In this document: one piece after another, positions 63,575 through 64,000 of the stretch
Numbering within the stretch: position 1 is the first letter of the stretch
How the letters are laid out: each line of letters starts with the position of its first letter
From: Streptomyces sp. R302
GTDB lineage: Bacteria; Actinomycetota; Actinomycetes; Streptomycetales; Streptomycetaceae
Length of the DNA: 64,000 nt
NCBI RefSeq assembly: GCF_012927245.1
Contig: NZ_JABBGE010000017.1
Coordinates: 62,001 to 126,000, forward strand
Direction: 5' to 3'
Made by a program: the position numbers and the translations under genes
Notes under the pieces: generated by a model
Told to the model about the DNA's origin: nothing
The model's input: only the letters and a program-made list of their open reading frames with translations
Database searches by the model: none

Positions 63575-63868
63575 ATGAGCCTCACCCGCATCAACGCCGC
63601 ACTCGACGCGGCCGCCGAACTGCCCTCCTCGGAGCGCCTGGTCCTTGTCCTGCTGGCTCGGTGTGCGGATGCCGAAGGCCTGGCCCTCATGAGCCTCAGC
63701 CACCTCGCCCACCAGGCCCGCCTCAGCCCGAGCGGTGTCGCCCGGGCGCTTCACCGGCTCGCCGACCGCGGGCTCGTGCAGCGCCACCGGCCCGGCGACC
63801 GCGAGGGGATCGGCTCCGCCTACCGGGTGCTGGCGGCCGCCCGGAGCGAGCAGGGAACCGCGGCATGA
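63575..63868 (+). CDS. HTH protein of replication-initiator type
   Basis: A 97-residue protein with a winged-helix/MarR-like fold: SERLVLVLLARCADAEGLAL, then SLSHLAHQARLSPSGVARAL as helix-turn-helix and RGLVQRHRPGD as wing. Such small HTH proteins followed by a second one are typical of actinobacterial plasmid replication modules. The stop overlaps the next ATG (ATGA). Confidence 0.7.
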   Translation: MSLTRINAALDAAAELPSSERLVLVLLARCADAEGLALMSLSHLAHQARLSPSGVARALHRLADRGLVQRHRPGDREGIGSAYRVLAAARSEQGTAA

Positions 63869-64000
63869 CCATCAAGCACATCGCGATGGTCCTGGAGGCC
63901 GAAGGTCTGGACGGGCCGGAGAAGCTTCTCCTGATCTCCTACTGCAATCGGACTGATGATCACGGCTACTGCTGGCCGGGGCAGCAGCGTCTCGCCGACG
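63865..64000 (+). CDS. HTH protein, partial (runs off the window)
   Basis: The first 45 residues are present: TIKHIAMVLEAEGLDGPEKL, LLISYCNRTDDHGYCWPGQQ and RLAD. The DHGxCWPGQQRLA stretch is the hallmark of the helix-turn-helix start of plasmid and phage replication initiators (the 'helix-turn-helix domain' family). It continues beyond base 64000. Coupled to the preceding gene by ATGA. Confidence 0.7.
   Translation, partial: MTIKHIAMVLEAEGLDGPEKLLLISYCNRTDDHGYCWPGQQRLAD

Overview
The window is very GC-rich, and almost every long reading frame uses Streptomyces-like codons with GTG and ATG starts. Marker families agree with this: an XRE regulator paired with a DUF397 protein, DUF6082-like and DUF6225-like proteins, and many Cys-rich zinc-ribbon proteins. 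The organism is almost certainly a Streptomyces or close relative. The gene content (ParA with a partner, a toxin-antitoxin pair, HTH proteins like plasmid replication genes, two tyrosine-recombinase-type proteins, a phage large terminase, HNH and RusA-like nucleases, a DNA C5-methyltransferase) points to accessory DNA. A large plasmid or phage-plasmid, or an integrated copy of one, fits best. That is inference.

Layout. (1) 0.1-10.9 kb, minus strand: a metabolic cassette with two NUDIX hydrolases, a dTMP-kinase-like kinase, a B12-binding-type radical SAM enzyme, an AlkA-like glycosylase, a UDP-sugar dehydrogenase, an orphan class III aminotransferase C-terminus, a SIR2-like protein and a methyltransferase. 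Many of the genes overlap by about 4 nt. A 515-bp Tn3-derived miniature element with 37-bp inverted ends splits the radical SAM gene. (2) 11.2-12.4 kb: the XRE/DUF397 pair. (3) 12.6-16.7 kb, minus: seven genes joined by six successive 4-nt overlaps, from a HEPN-like zinc-ribbon protein to a tyrosine recombinase. (4) 17-22 kb, plus: tightly coupled small genes including a RusA-like resolvase, several zinc-ribbon proteins, a 19-codon ORF and a probable frameshift. (5) 22-36.9 kb: mostly minus, phage-like genes including the large terminase, HNH endonuclease, a terminase-N-terminus-like protein and DNA-binding proteins. (6) 37-57.9 kb: about 25 mostly unknown genes, in minus units leftward and plus units rightward of about 46.5 kb, with a DNA C5-methyltransferase and two different PP-loop (PAPS-reductase-like) proteins. 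(7) 57.9-58.6 kb: decayed remnants, one of a terminase C-terminus. (8) 58.6-64 kb: ParA and partner, a LuxR-type regulator divergent from a secreted peptide with five DPGWN repeats, a PemK/MazF-like toxin with its antitoxin, and replication-type HTH genes.

The most striking signal is in region 6. Each transcription unit begins with a conserved box (TTTCCCTTGGT, five variable bases, CATTC) and then a small hairpin with an invariant AGAGCA loop. The stems change by compensating base pairs. Further copies of the hairpin sit before internal genes, usually 21-26 nt ahead of the start codon. There are 14 copies in the window, one of them 19 kb away before the gene at 18029. This looks like a shared RNA-level regulatory element that unifies the module. 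The second notable system is the LuxR / DPGWN-repeat peptide pair.
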